DNA from: an uncultured Actinomyces sp.
GTDB lineage: Bacteria > Actinomycetota > Actinomycetes > Actinomycetales > Actinomycetaceae
DNA: 9,181 nt
Direction: 5' to 3'
NCBI GenBank assembly: GCA_900556405.1
Contig: USPB01000077.1
Coordinates: 1-9,181 of the forward strand
Within the stretch, counting starts at the first letter, position 1; every line of letters starts with the position of its first letter. Positions 1-6,101 of this stretch are shown in pieces. The position numbers and the translations under genes were made by a program. The notes beneath the pieces are model-generated. The model was not told the DNA's origin. It did not search any database and saw nothing but the letters and a program-made list of their open reading frames with translations.

Positions 1-29
1 ATGAGTTCGTCGTCGGAGGGGAATCGCAT
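1..29 (-). CDS. era: Start of a further operon gene, probably GTPase Era (partial, 9 codons visible)
   Basis: Reading the minus strand from base 29, an ATG opens a frame MRFPSDDEL that runs off the window edge. It begins one base after the stop codon of the CNNM/CBS gene. An AAGGA ribosome-binding sequence lies eight bases upstream, inside the end of that gene, so the start is well supported. The visible residues contain no diagnostic motif. The name era rests only on gene order: phoH, ybeY, a CBS-domain hemolysin-like gene and era commonly follow one another in actinobacteria. Era is a GTPase that binds the 3' end of 16S rRNA during 30S subunit assembly, which would fit beside YbeY. That a gene starts here is likely; its identity is inference. 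Confidence 0.5.
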
Positions 30-30
30 G

Positions 31-1386
31 TCAGTTGTCCTTGTCGTCGGCGGGGTTGTGGTCGGGGGTCAGGGGCTGCGCGTCGGGGTCGAGGCGGCAC
101 AGGATCGTGGAAACCTGGCGGCGGCGTCCGCGTGCCTCTTCGGCGGTCATCATGACGCCAGCGAGGGTGCCGGTCGCGCCGGGCAGGGGGACCTTACCAA
201 TGGCCTTGGCGAGCAGGCCACCGACGGAGTCGACATCCTCGTCCTCGATCTCGCGGTCGAGGAGCTCGCCCAGTTCGGAGATCGGGTAACGCGCGGGCAC
301 GCGCCACACGCCCGGCTCGACTTCTTCGGGCTCGATGGCGTGACGGTCGTGTTCGTCGGTCAGCTCGCCGACGACTTCCTCAAGGATGTCCTCGAGCGTG
401 ACCAGGCCGGCGACGCCGCCATATTCATCGATGACGATCGCCATGTGGAAGCGCTCGGCCTGCATCTGGCGCAGCATGTCGTCCGCAGGCTTCATTTCGA
501 CGGCGTATTCGGCGGGGCGCATCATCTGCTCGGCGCGCATGTCCAGCTGTCCGCCCGTGGCCTCCCAGCGCGAGACGAGGTCCTTGAAGAACAGGATGCC
601 GCGGATATCGTCCACGTCGTCGCCGACGACGGGCACGCGCGAGAATCCGGAGCGCACGAAAAGGCGCAGGGCGGAGGGGGCGGGCGTGTCGGCGTCGATG
701 GTCACCATGTCGGTGCGCGGCACCATGACCTCGCGCACGAGCGTGTGCCCCAGGTCGAGGACGGAGCGGACCATGTCGCGGTCCTCTTCCTCAAAGCTCT
801 CGGGTTCGCCGACCTCGTCGACGATCTCGCGCAGGTCGGAGATGAGCTCGGCGCGCGCCTGGGCCTCGGTGGGTTCTGGCGCGGGACGAGAGGAGCGCAC
901 GCGGGTCAGCAGCGGGTCCGCGAGGTGACTCAGGCGCGCGAGACGGTCAGCCAGCCTGGTACCAACGAGGGCGATGCCTTCGGGGTTGCGCGCACCCCAC
1001 TGAGCGGGCAGGAAGGAGACGAAGACCAGCTGGATGGCTGCGATCACGCTGACGGCGATGAGGGCGACGGCCCACCACGGCAGGTGCGTGCCGACCAGGA
1101 CGATCGTGCCCATGACCGCGTAGACGACCTGCCAGAACGTACGGAAAGCACGCAGCGACAGCAGGGTGCGCCGACGGCGATCCACGAGCCCGTAGAGGAC
1201 GCGCGCGTGCCTGCGCTCTTCCTCGATGAGGTCCTCGACGCCGGCCAGGGTCAGGCGTTGAATGGCCTGCTCGACGCTCTGCGCGAAGGACGCCGAGGCC
1301 AGGGCGATGACGGCGAGGATCAGAAGCGCGACGGAGGGCACGTCCAGCGGTGACGAGGCCGGGGACGCTTCAAGGGGAAGGATCAT
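31..1386 (-). CDS. CNNM-transmembrane/CBS-domain protein, hemolysin/CorC family
   Basis: This is a complete 451-residue membrane protein. Residues 16-36, 84-100 and 104-128 are hydrophobic and form the reduced N-terminal DUF21/CNNM membrane domain. A charged linker (about 160-215) leads to the motif REVMVPRTDM at 218-227, which opens the CBS pair. CBS1 spans about 218-275 and CBS2 about 285-345, the latter ending in IDEYGGVAGLVTLEDILEE, the family signature. A CorC/HlyC-type domain covers about 355-435. Relatives are tied to magnesium or cobalt efflux and tolerance, with adenine nucleotides binding the CBS pair; the old name hemolysin C is probably misleading. The ion moved by this protein cannot be read from the sequence. 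The start overlaps the ybeY stop by four bases (ATGA), so translation is probably coupled. The acidic tail ends just before the next gene's start. Confidence 0.9.
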   Translation of the reverse strand: MILPLEASPASSPLDVPSVALLILAVIALASASFAQSVEQAIQRLTLAGVEDLIEEERRHARVLYGLVDRRRRTLLSLRAFRTFWQVVYAVMGTIVLVGTHLPWWAVALIAVSVIAAIQLVFVSFLPAQWGARNPEGIALVGTRLADRLARLSHLADPLLTRVRSSRPAPEPTEAQARAELISDLREIVDEVGEPESFEEEDRDMVRSVLDLGHTLVREVMVPRTDMVTIDADTPAPSALRLFVRSGFSRVPVVGDDVDDIRGILFFKDLVSRWEATGGQLDMRAEQMMRPAEYAVEMKPADDMLRQMQAERFHMAIVIDEYGGVAGLVTLEDILEEVVGELTDEHDRHAIEPEEVEPGVWRVPARYPISELGELLDREIEDEDVDSVGGLLAKAIGKVPLPGATGTLAGVMMTAEEARGRRRQVSTILCRLDPDAQPLTPDHNPADDKDN

Positions 1387-1832
1387 CGGGTGGCCAGGAA
1401 GGTCAGCAGGAGCTTGCGCTGGAGCGCGAACATTACCTCGCGCTCCGCGTCGGTCGCGTGATCGTATCCCAGGAGGTGCAGCATGCCGTGCGTGGCCAGG
1501 AGCAGCATCTCCTCGGCGGCGCTGTGGCCGGATTCAGCAGCCTGGCGGGCGGCGACCTTGGGGCAGATGCAGATGTCGCCGAGCATACCGGGAGGCGTGG
1601 GGCGATCCGCCGTGCCGGGGCGCAGTTCGTCCATGGGGAAGCTCATGACGTCAGTCGGGCCGGGCAGGTCCAGCCAACGCACGTGCAGGTCCTCCATCGG
1701 CTCGGGCTCGATGAAGATGATGTTGACTTCCGCGTCGGAGCTGACGTGCATCTGGTCGAGCACGTAGTCGGCCAGCGCGGAAAACTCGGCTTCGTTGATC
1801 TCGTAGTCGGTCTCGTTGATGACCTCGGTCAT
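1383..1832 (-). CDS. ybeY: Endoribonuclease YbeY, rRNA maturation factor
   Basis: This is a complete 149-residue protein of normal YbeY length. The metal site is HGMLHLLGYDH, with zinc-ligand histidines at 115, 119 and 125 in the H-x3-H-x5-H spacing of the family. The conserved TDVMSFP element at 60-66 and GDICIC at 85-90 are also present. YbeY is a cytoplasmic metal-dependent RNase that takes part in 16S rRNA 3'-end maturation and 70S ribosome quality control. The ATG overlaps the phoH stop by four bases. An AGGGAG ribosome-binding sequence (1841-1846) lies eight bases upstream, so both coupling and direct initiation are possible. The stop overlaps the next gene the same way. The identification is secure from motif, length and neighbours. 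Confidence 0.96.
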   Translation of the reverse strand: MTEVINETDYEINEAEFSALADYVLDQMHVSSDAEVNIIFIEPEPMEDLHVRWLDLPGPTDVMSFPMDELRPGTADRPTPPGMLGDICICPKVAARQAAESGHSAAEEMLLLATHGMLHLLGYDHATDAEREVMFALQRKLLLTFLATR

Positions 1833-2881
1833 GACGTGTACTCCCTGCGTGCGGTGTTGTGGCTGCGCGTGCGTGCGCGACGCGCGGCATTTCGGTCGTC
1901 GAAGCGCTGGTAGGCATCGATGATTGCGCCGACCAGCTCGTGGCGCACGACGTCGGCGCTGGTCAGGTGGCAGAACTCGATGTCGTCGATGTCGCCGAGG
2001 ATGCTTTCGACGACAGACAGGCCCGAGGTCTGGCTGCCCGGCAGGTCGACCTGCGAGGCGTCGCCCGTGACGACGACCTTGGAGCCGAAGCCGAGGCGCG
2101 TGAGGAACATCTTCATCTGTCCGACCGTAGTGTTTTGGGCCTCGTCCAAGATGATGAAGGAGTCGTTGAGGGTACGTCCACGCATATAGGCCAGGGGCGC
2201 GACCTCAATGGTTCCGGCGGCCATGAGCTTGGGCAGGGCCTCGGGGTCGAGCATGTCGCCCAGGGCATCGTAGAGGGGGCGCAGGTAGGGGTCGATCTTG
2301 TCGGTGAGGGAGCCGGGCAGGAAGCCGAGGTTCTCCCCCGCCTCGACGGCCGGGCGGGTCAGTACGATGCGGCGCACCTCGCCGGAGAGGAGGCGGCGAA
2401 CGGCCTGGGCCATCGCCAGGTAGGTCTTGCCCGTGCCCGCGGGGCCGATGCCGAAGACGACGGTCGCGCGGTCGATGGCGTCCGTGTACGCCTTCTGGCC
2501 GGGGGTCTTGGGACGGATCGAGCGCCCGCGCGCGGAGAGGATTTCCTCCGTGGGAGCCTCGCCCGAGGTCAGGCGTCCGAGCAACCCGATGGCCTGCTCG
2601 ACGGCGGCCGCATCCAGTGCGGTTCCGCGCCGGGCCATGCCGATGAGTTCTTCGAGGAGGCCCGCGGCCACGTCGATGTCGGCCTGGGTGCCTGCCAGGG
2701 AGATTTCGCGCCCGGTCACGAGGAAGCGGACGTGCGGGAAACCGCGTTCGAGGGCGCGCAGAACCTGGTCTGCGACGCCGAGGACCACGATCGGGTCCAT
2801 GTCTGCGGGGATGGTGACGCGCCCCGTGGTGTGTGCGAGGGTGGCCGCCGCGAGCGCCGGCGCTGTGTTCTCCGTAGTCAT
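1829..2881 (-). CDS. phoH: PhoH-family ATPase (PhoH-like protein)
   Basis: This is a complete 350-residue cytoplasmic P-loop ATPase. Residues about 20-85 look like the KH-like N-terminal region of long PhoH proteins. The PhoH domain fills about 120-325. Walker A is GPAGTGKT at 146-153 (Lys152), Walker B is FIILDEAQN at 242-250 (Asp246, Glu247), and VTGDASQVDLP at 271-281 is the family's sensor-like motif. The link of this family to phosphate starvation is historical. Conserved adjacency to ybeY points to RNA processing or ribosome-related work, but the biochemical role is not settled. The C-terminus (about 330-350) is rich in Arg and probably disordered. No ribosome-binding sequence precedes the ATG, and a -10-like box sits 10-15 bases upstream, so this first gene of the operon may be read from a leaderless mRNA. 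A later start would remove N-terminal residues but not the ATPase domain. Confidence 0.95.
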   Translation of the reverse strand: MTTENTAPALAAATLAHTTGRVTIPADMDPIVVLGVADQVLRALERGFPHVRFLVTGREISLAGTQADIDVAAGLLEELIGMARRGTALDAAAVEQAIGLLGRLTSGEAPTEEILSARGRSIRPKTPGQKAYTDAIDRATVVFGIGPAGTGKTYLAMAQAVRRLLSGEVRRIVLTRPAVEAGENLGFLPGSLTDKIDPYLRPLYDALGDMLDPEALPKLMAAGTIEVAPLAYMRGRTLNDSFIILDEAQNTTVGQMKMFLTRLGFGSKVVVTGDASQVDLPGSQTSGLSVVESILGDIDDIEFCHLTSADVVRHELVGAIIDAYQRFDDRNAARRARTRSHNTARREYTS

Positions 2882-2885
2882 ACTG

Positions 2886-2896
2886 ATTCTATTCTA
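2886..2896 (-). promoter_or_regulatory. Candidate -10 box(es) for the phoH-ybeY-CNNM operon
   Basis: On the minus strand two overlapping TAGAAT hexamers (2896-2891 and 2891-2886) lie 10-15 and 5-10 bases before the phoH ATG. Transcription usually starts about seven bases after a -10 box, so the upstream hexamer would place the 5' end at or within a few bases of the ATG. No purine-rich ribosome-binding stretch lies in the gap. I see no convincing -35 hexamer at 16-19 bases. That a promoter lies here is inference from the match and the divergent gene layout. Confidence 0.5.
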
Positions 2897-2983
2897 CGCT
2901 GGAGCGCCCCTCTGCAGGCTTCACGGTGCCCTCTCACGCAGTGACCCCGGACGCATCGGCACAGAGAGACGATTCTTCCCCGG

Positions 2984-5620
2984 ATGCGTGCGCGCCCCAT
3001 GAACACGCACAATGAATCCATGCCCACCCTCGAAGAACTCGTTTCGCACCCGCCACAGCTGCCGGTCACGCGCGCCCTGGGCGACATTGCGGCGGCGACG
3101 CGGCCGGGTGGCTGCGCTGTCATCACGGCACCTCCGGGCACGGGTAAGACGACGCTGTTGCCGCCCGCGGTGGCGGTGGCCTTGGCGCGCCACGATGCGT
3201 CGGCGGGCCGGGTGCTCGTCACCCAGCCGCGCAGGGTGGCCGCGCGGGCGGCGGCCCGCCGGATCGCGCGTCTGCTCGGCGAGGAGGTCGGCGGGCAGGT
3301 CGGCTATTCGGTGCGCGGGGATTCGCGCGTCAGCGAGCGCACGCGCGTGGAGATGGTGACGCCGGGCGTGGCGCTGCGCCGCCTGCAGCGCGATCCGGAG
3401 CTGCCCGGGGTGTCGGCGCTGATCGTGGATGAGTTCCACGAGCGCGACCTGGATACGGACCTGGCGCTGGCGTTCGCGCTAGACGCCCGCTCGGCGCTGC
3501 GCGACGACCTATTCGTGGCCCTCACGTCGGCCACGCTCGAGGCCTCGCGCACGGTTGATTTCCTGCGATCCTCGACGGGCGAGGAGCCCGCGCTCGTTGA
3601 TATTCCGGGGGATATTTTTCCGCTGGAGCTGCGCTACGCTCCCCCGCCGCGCGGCGTCAAGGCCGTGGGCGCTATCGGGAACGAGCGGGTGGGCGTACGC
3701 CGCGAGTACCTGGCGCACGTGGCGCGCACGGTCGAGGAGACGGTCGCCGCCACCGAGGGCTCGGTTCTGGTGTTCTTGCCGGGCGTGGGCGAGATCGAGA
3801 CCGTGCGCAGCAACCTGCACCTCGGCGACGTCCCGGTCCTGACACTGCATGGACAGCTCAGCGCCGCCGAGCAGGACCGTGCCCTCTCCCCCGCTTCCGG
3901 CCGCCGCGTCATCCTCTCCACGTCGATCGCGGAGTCCTCTCTGACGGTCCCGGGCGTGTCCGTCGTCGTGGACGCGGGGCTCGCGCGCGAGCCGCGCTTT
4001 GACGCGGGTCGCGGCCTCTCTTCGCTCGTCACGGTCCCTGCTGCCCTCGCGCGCCTCGAGCAGCGCGCGGGACGCGCCGCGCGCACCGGCCCCGGCGTCG
4101 CCGTGCGCGTCATGGATGCGGTGGACGTGGCGCGCAGGCCCGCGCAGTCCGCGCCCGGCATCGCCACGCAGGACCTGACGGACGCGCGCCTCCAGGTCGC
4201 CGCGTGGGGCACCCCGGTGGAGGAACTGGCCCTGCTCGACGCTCCACCCGCGGGCACATGGGAGGCCGCTGGGCAGCGCCTGTCCTCCCTCGGTGCCATC
4301 GACGAGGCCGGCACCGCCACCGCTCTGGGCCGCACGCTGGCGTCGCTGCCGTTGGACCCGCCCTTGGGCAGGGCCCTCCTGGCGTCAAGCGCGTTCCTGG
4401 GGGCGTCGAAGGCGGCGCGTTTCGTGGCCCTCCTGTCGGAGGACGTGCGCGTGCCGGGGGCTGACCTGGGTGCGTGGGAGCGTCGGCTGGGTCGCGGTGG
4501 CGCCAGCGGCGCTTCAGGTGCGCACGCTCAGGCGGCTCGGGTGAAGGAGACGCAGGCGCGCTTGGAGCGCCTGGCGAAGCGCCTTCCGAATTCTTCAGCG
4601 ACGAACGCGCTTGCCCCGACACCTGCGCGCCAGGATGCGCAGGGGCGTACCCGCGAGGATGAGTTGGCGCTGACGTGCGCGCTGGCGTATCCGGAGTGGA
4701 TTGCGCGTCGCCGCCCGGGGTCGATGGCTTACATCTTGGCGGGTGGCGTGGGTGCCGAGCTGCCGCAGGGCTCTCCTCTGGAGGGGCAGGAGTGGCTGGC
4801 CGTCGCGTCGATTGACCGCGCTCCGGCCTCGCGCCACGCGCGCATTCTCGCGGCGGTGCCGCTGTCGGAGGAGGACGCCCTGGCGGCCGGTGCGGCACTG
4901 CTGGAAACCCGCACACAGGCGTCGATCGATAAGGGCACTCTCACAGCCACACGGACGCGCACCCTGGGGGCGATTCCCTTGAAGGCCGCCCCGGCCTCGT
5001 CCCTGAGCGAGGAGGAGGCGACCGCGCTGGTGGCCGAGCACCTGGCCGCCCACGGTCTGGGCGATCTGGGCTGGGGGAAGGAGGCCTCGTCCCTGCGCGA
5101 ACGCATGCGCGTCCTCCACGAGGTGCTCGGCGATCCCTGGCCCGACGTGTCGGATGAGGCCCTCGCACGCACCGCGGATCGGTGGCTCCTCCCCTGGGCG
5201 AAGCGCCTCGCAAACGGCGGTTCCCTGTCCAAGGTGTCGATGCTTGACGCACTGCGTTCGATGCTGCCGTGGCCGGATGCTGCGCGCCTCGATGAGCTGG
5301 CGCCGGAGAAGATGCCGATCCCGTCGGGTGGCACCCGACCGATCGATTGGAGCGGCGCGCACCCTGTGCTCACGCTGCGCGTCCAGCAGGCGTTCGGGTG
5401 GACGGACACGCCCCGACTGGTGGACGGGCGCGTGCCTCTGGTGCTGCATCTGACGGATCCGGCGGGGCGTCCCGCGGCGGTCACCTCTGACCTGACGTCG
5501 TTTTGGGCGGGGCCGTATCGGGACGTGCGCGCGCAACTACGCGGGCGCTACCCGAAGCACCCGTGGCCCGAGGACCCGCTGCACGCGGAGCCCACGAACC
5601 GCGCCAAGCGCCGGGGGTAG
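2984..5620 (+). CDS. hrpB: ATP-dependent helicase HrpB (DEAH-box family)
   Basis: This is a complete SF2 helicase of 878 residues from the first ATG, slightly longer than usual for HrpB. Walker A is APPGTGKTT at 49-57 (Lys55), motif II is DEFH at 149-152 in the HrpB-typical context VDEFHERDLDTDLA, motif III is SAT at 182-184, and motif VI is QRAGRAARTGPG at 360-371. The HrpB-specific C-terminal domain (about 750-870) is clear from HPVLTLRVQQAFGWTDTPR, GRYPKHPWPEDP and a basic RAKRRG end. The family is presumed to act on RNA or RNP using ATP; HrpB itself has no well-established substrate. In-frame ATGs occur at 2984, 2999 and 3020, none with a clear ribosome-binding sequence; 3020 starts nearest the conserved region, so the true start is uncertain. 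The gene is divergent from phoH (102-base gap) and convergent with the antitoxin gene (26-base gap). Confidence 0.95.
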   Translation: MRARPMNTHNESMPTLEELVSHPPQLPVTRALGDIAAATRPGGCAVITAPPGTGKTTLLPPAVAVALARHDASAGRVLVTQPRRVAARAAARRIARLLGEEVGGQVGYSVRGDSRVSERTRVEMVTPGVALRRLQRDPELPGVSALIVDEFHERDLDTDLALAFALDARSALRDDLFVALTSATLEASRTVDFLRSSTGEEPALVDIPGDIFPLELRYAPPPRGVKAVGAIGNERVGVRREYLAHVARTVEETVAATEGSVLVFLPGVGEIETVRSNLHLGDVPVLTLHGQLSAAEQDRALSPASGRRVILSTSIAESSLTVPGVSVVVDAGLAREPRFDAGRGLSSLVTVPAALARLEQRAGRAARTGPGVAVRVMDAVDVARRPAQSAPGIATQDLTDARLQVAAWGTPVEELALLDAPPAGTWEAAGQRLSSLGAIDEAGTATALGRTLASLPLDPPLGRALLASSAFLGASKAARFVALLSEDVRVPGADLGAWERRLGRGGASGASGAHAQAARVKETQARLERLAKRLPNSSATNALAPTPARQDAQGRTREDELALTCALAYPEWIARRRPGSMAYILAGGVGAELPQGSPLEGQEWLAVASIDRAPASRHARILAAVPLSEEDALAAGAALLETRTQASIDKGTLTATRTRTLGAIPLKAAPASSLSEEEATALVAEHLAAHGLGDLGWGKEASSLRERMRVLHEVLGDPWPDVSDEALARTADRWLLPWAKRLANGGSLSKVSMLDALRSMLPWPDAARLDELAPEKMPIPSGGTRPIDWSGAHPVLTLRVQQAFGWTDTPRLVDGRVPLVLHLTDPAGRPAAVTSDLTSFWAGPYRDVRAQLRGRYPKHPWPEDPLHAEPTNRAKRRG

Positions 5621-5636
5621 CGCGCTCGCACCCCCG
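5612..5636. terminator. Weak hairpin between the convergent hrpB and antitoxin genes
   Basis: CGGGGGT at 5612-5618 can pair with ACCCCCG at 5630-5636 (7 bp, 11-base loop). The left arm overlaps the last hrpB codons and the first base of its stop. There is no T-run on either side, so it is not a standard intrinsic terminator. It could slow polymerase at the end of the two facing genes, but it may equally be chance pairing in GC-rich DNA. Confidence 0.2.
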
Positions 5637-5646
5637 CGCCGGGCGT

Positions 5647-5901
5647 CTACTCGTCGAGTTTGCCGACGACTCCCCGCCCGTCGGGCAGGTTCTTGGACGG
5701 CATCTGGTAGGCGTCAAGGTCCGCCATGGCGGGACGTTCGAGGCCAAGTTCGCGCAGCTGCGCGTAGGTCGACATGCGCACGGGGCCCAGCTCGGCGACG
5801 GGCTGGCCTTCCTCTGTGAGCGTGACGACTTCACCGGATGAGGCGCGCGCGAGCGCGGCCCCCACATCCTCTTTGAAATCACCAATTTCTAGAGCCCTCA
5901 T
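5647..5901 (-). CDS. Phd/YefM-family antitoxin-like protein, without adjacent toxin
   Basis: This is a complete 84-residue protein. Residues 1-41 match the Phd/YefM pattern: a short N-terminal strand (MRALEIGDF), a helix rich in Ala (EDVGAALARASSG), then VVTLTEEGQPVAELGPV, the strand-turn-strand with the typical G-x-P-V-A-x-L core. This half normally forms the DNA-binding dimer. The rest (about 45-84, LRELGLERPAMADLDAY...) would be the toxin-binding tail. Such antitoxins repress their own promoter and neutralise a partner toxin (Doc, YoeB/RelE-like or VapC-like). No partner is visible: downstream the frame meets the end of hrpB 26 bases away, and upstream the next gene is the divergent reductase. 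It may be a solitary regulator, may pair with a distant toxin, or may have lost its toxin. AGGGGG lies only one base from the ATG, too close for normal use. A TTAGAT box at 5909-5914 would again give a nearly leaderless start. Confidence 0.8.
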   Translation of the reverse strand: MRALEIGDFKEDVGAALARASSGEVVTLTEEGQPVAELGPVRMSTYAQLRELGLERPAMADLDAYQMPSKNLPDGRGVVGKLDE

Positions 5902-6101
5902 GCCCCCTATCTAAGCATGCCGACGGGGGTTTGAACGAACGGCACGATCACTATGTGGCCCTTCGCTTCATTACACCCGCCAAACGAGAGTCAGTTTGCT
6001 GTTTCAGCGTGATAATACGCACCTTTCGATTGCCCACCTGCCGGAATAGAACCCCGCGCGGTGCGTTGAGATAGGTAACCCTGAACTACCCAAGGAGAAA
6101 C
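5902..6101. promoter_or_regulatory. Divergent intergenic region between antitoxin and RclA-like genes
   Basis: This 200-base non-coding stretch is visibly more AT-rich than the flanking genes. Minus strand: TTAGAT (5914-5909) could be a -10 box for the antitoxin gene, with GTTCAA (5936-5931) 16 bases upstream as a poor -35. Plus strand: TGATAATAC at 6010-6018 resembles an extended -10 box for the reductase gene, with a poor -35. A weaker alternative is TAGAAC at 6047-6052 with TTTCGA 17 bases upstream. Two short inverted repeats lie just upstream of the extended -10: CAAAC/GTTTG (5981-5985 and 5994-5998) and GCTG-TTT-CAGC (5998-6008). They are candidate operators but too short to name a regulator. 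Confidence 0.45.
6092..6097 (+). promoter_or_regulatory. Strong ribosome binding site of the RclA-like gene
   Basis: AAGGAG lies four bases before the ATG at 6102, within CAAGGAGAAACATG. It is a good match to the anti-Shine-Dalgarno sequence and fixes the start codon. It contrasts with the absence of such a site before phoH and hrpB. Confidence 0.85.

Noticed and set aside
1..1353. 450-codon open frame on the plus strand, exactly antisense to the CNNM/CBS gene
   Set aside because: Its translation is rich in Asp, Gly, Ala, Val and His with no recognisable domain, while the minus-strand frame has clear CBS and CorC/HlyC motifs. In GC-rich genes a long antisense frame arises from codon bias.
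1859..2944. 361-codon plus-strand frame opposite phoH
   Set aside because: Same low-complexity antisense composition; the PhoH Walker motifs on the minus strand decide the coding strand.
5503..5841. 112-codon plus-strand frame spanning the hrpB end and the antitoxin gene
   Set aside because: It overlaps two well-supported genes in other frames and shows no domain; a partner toxin was considered here but nothing in the translation resembles one.
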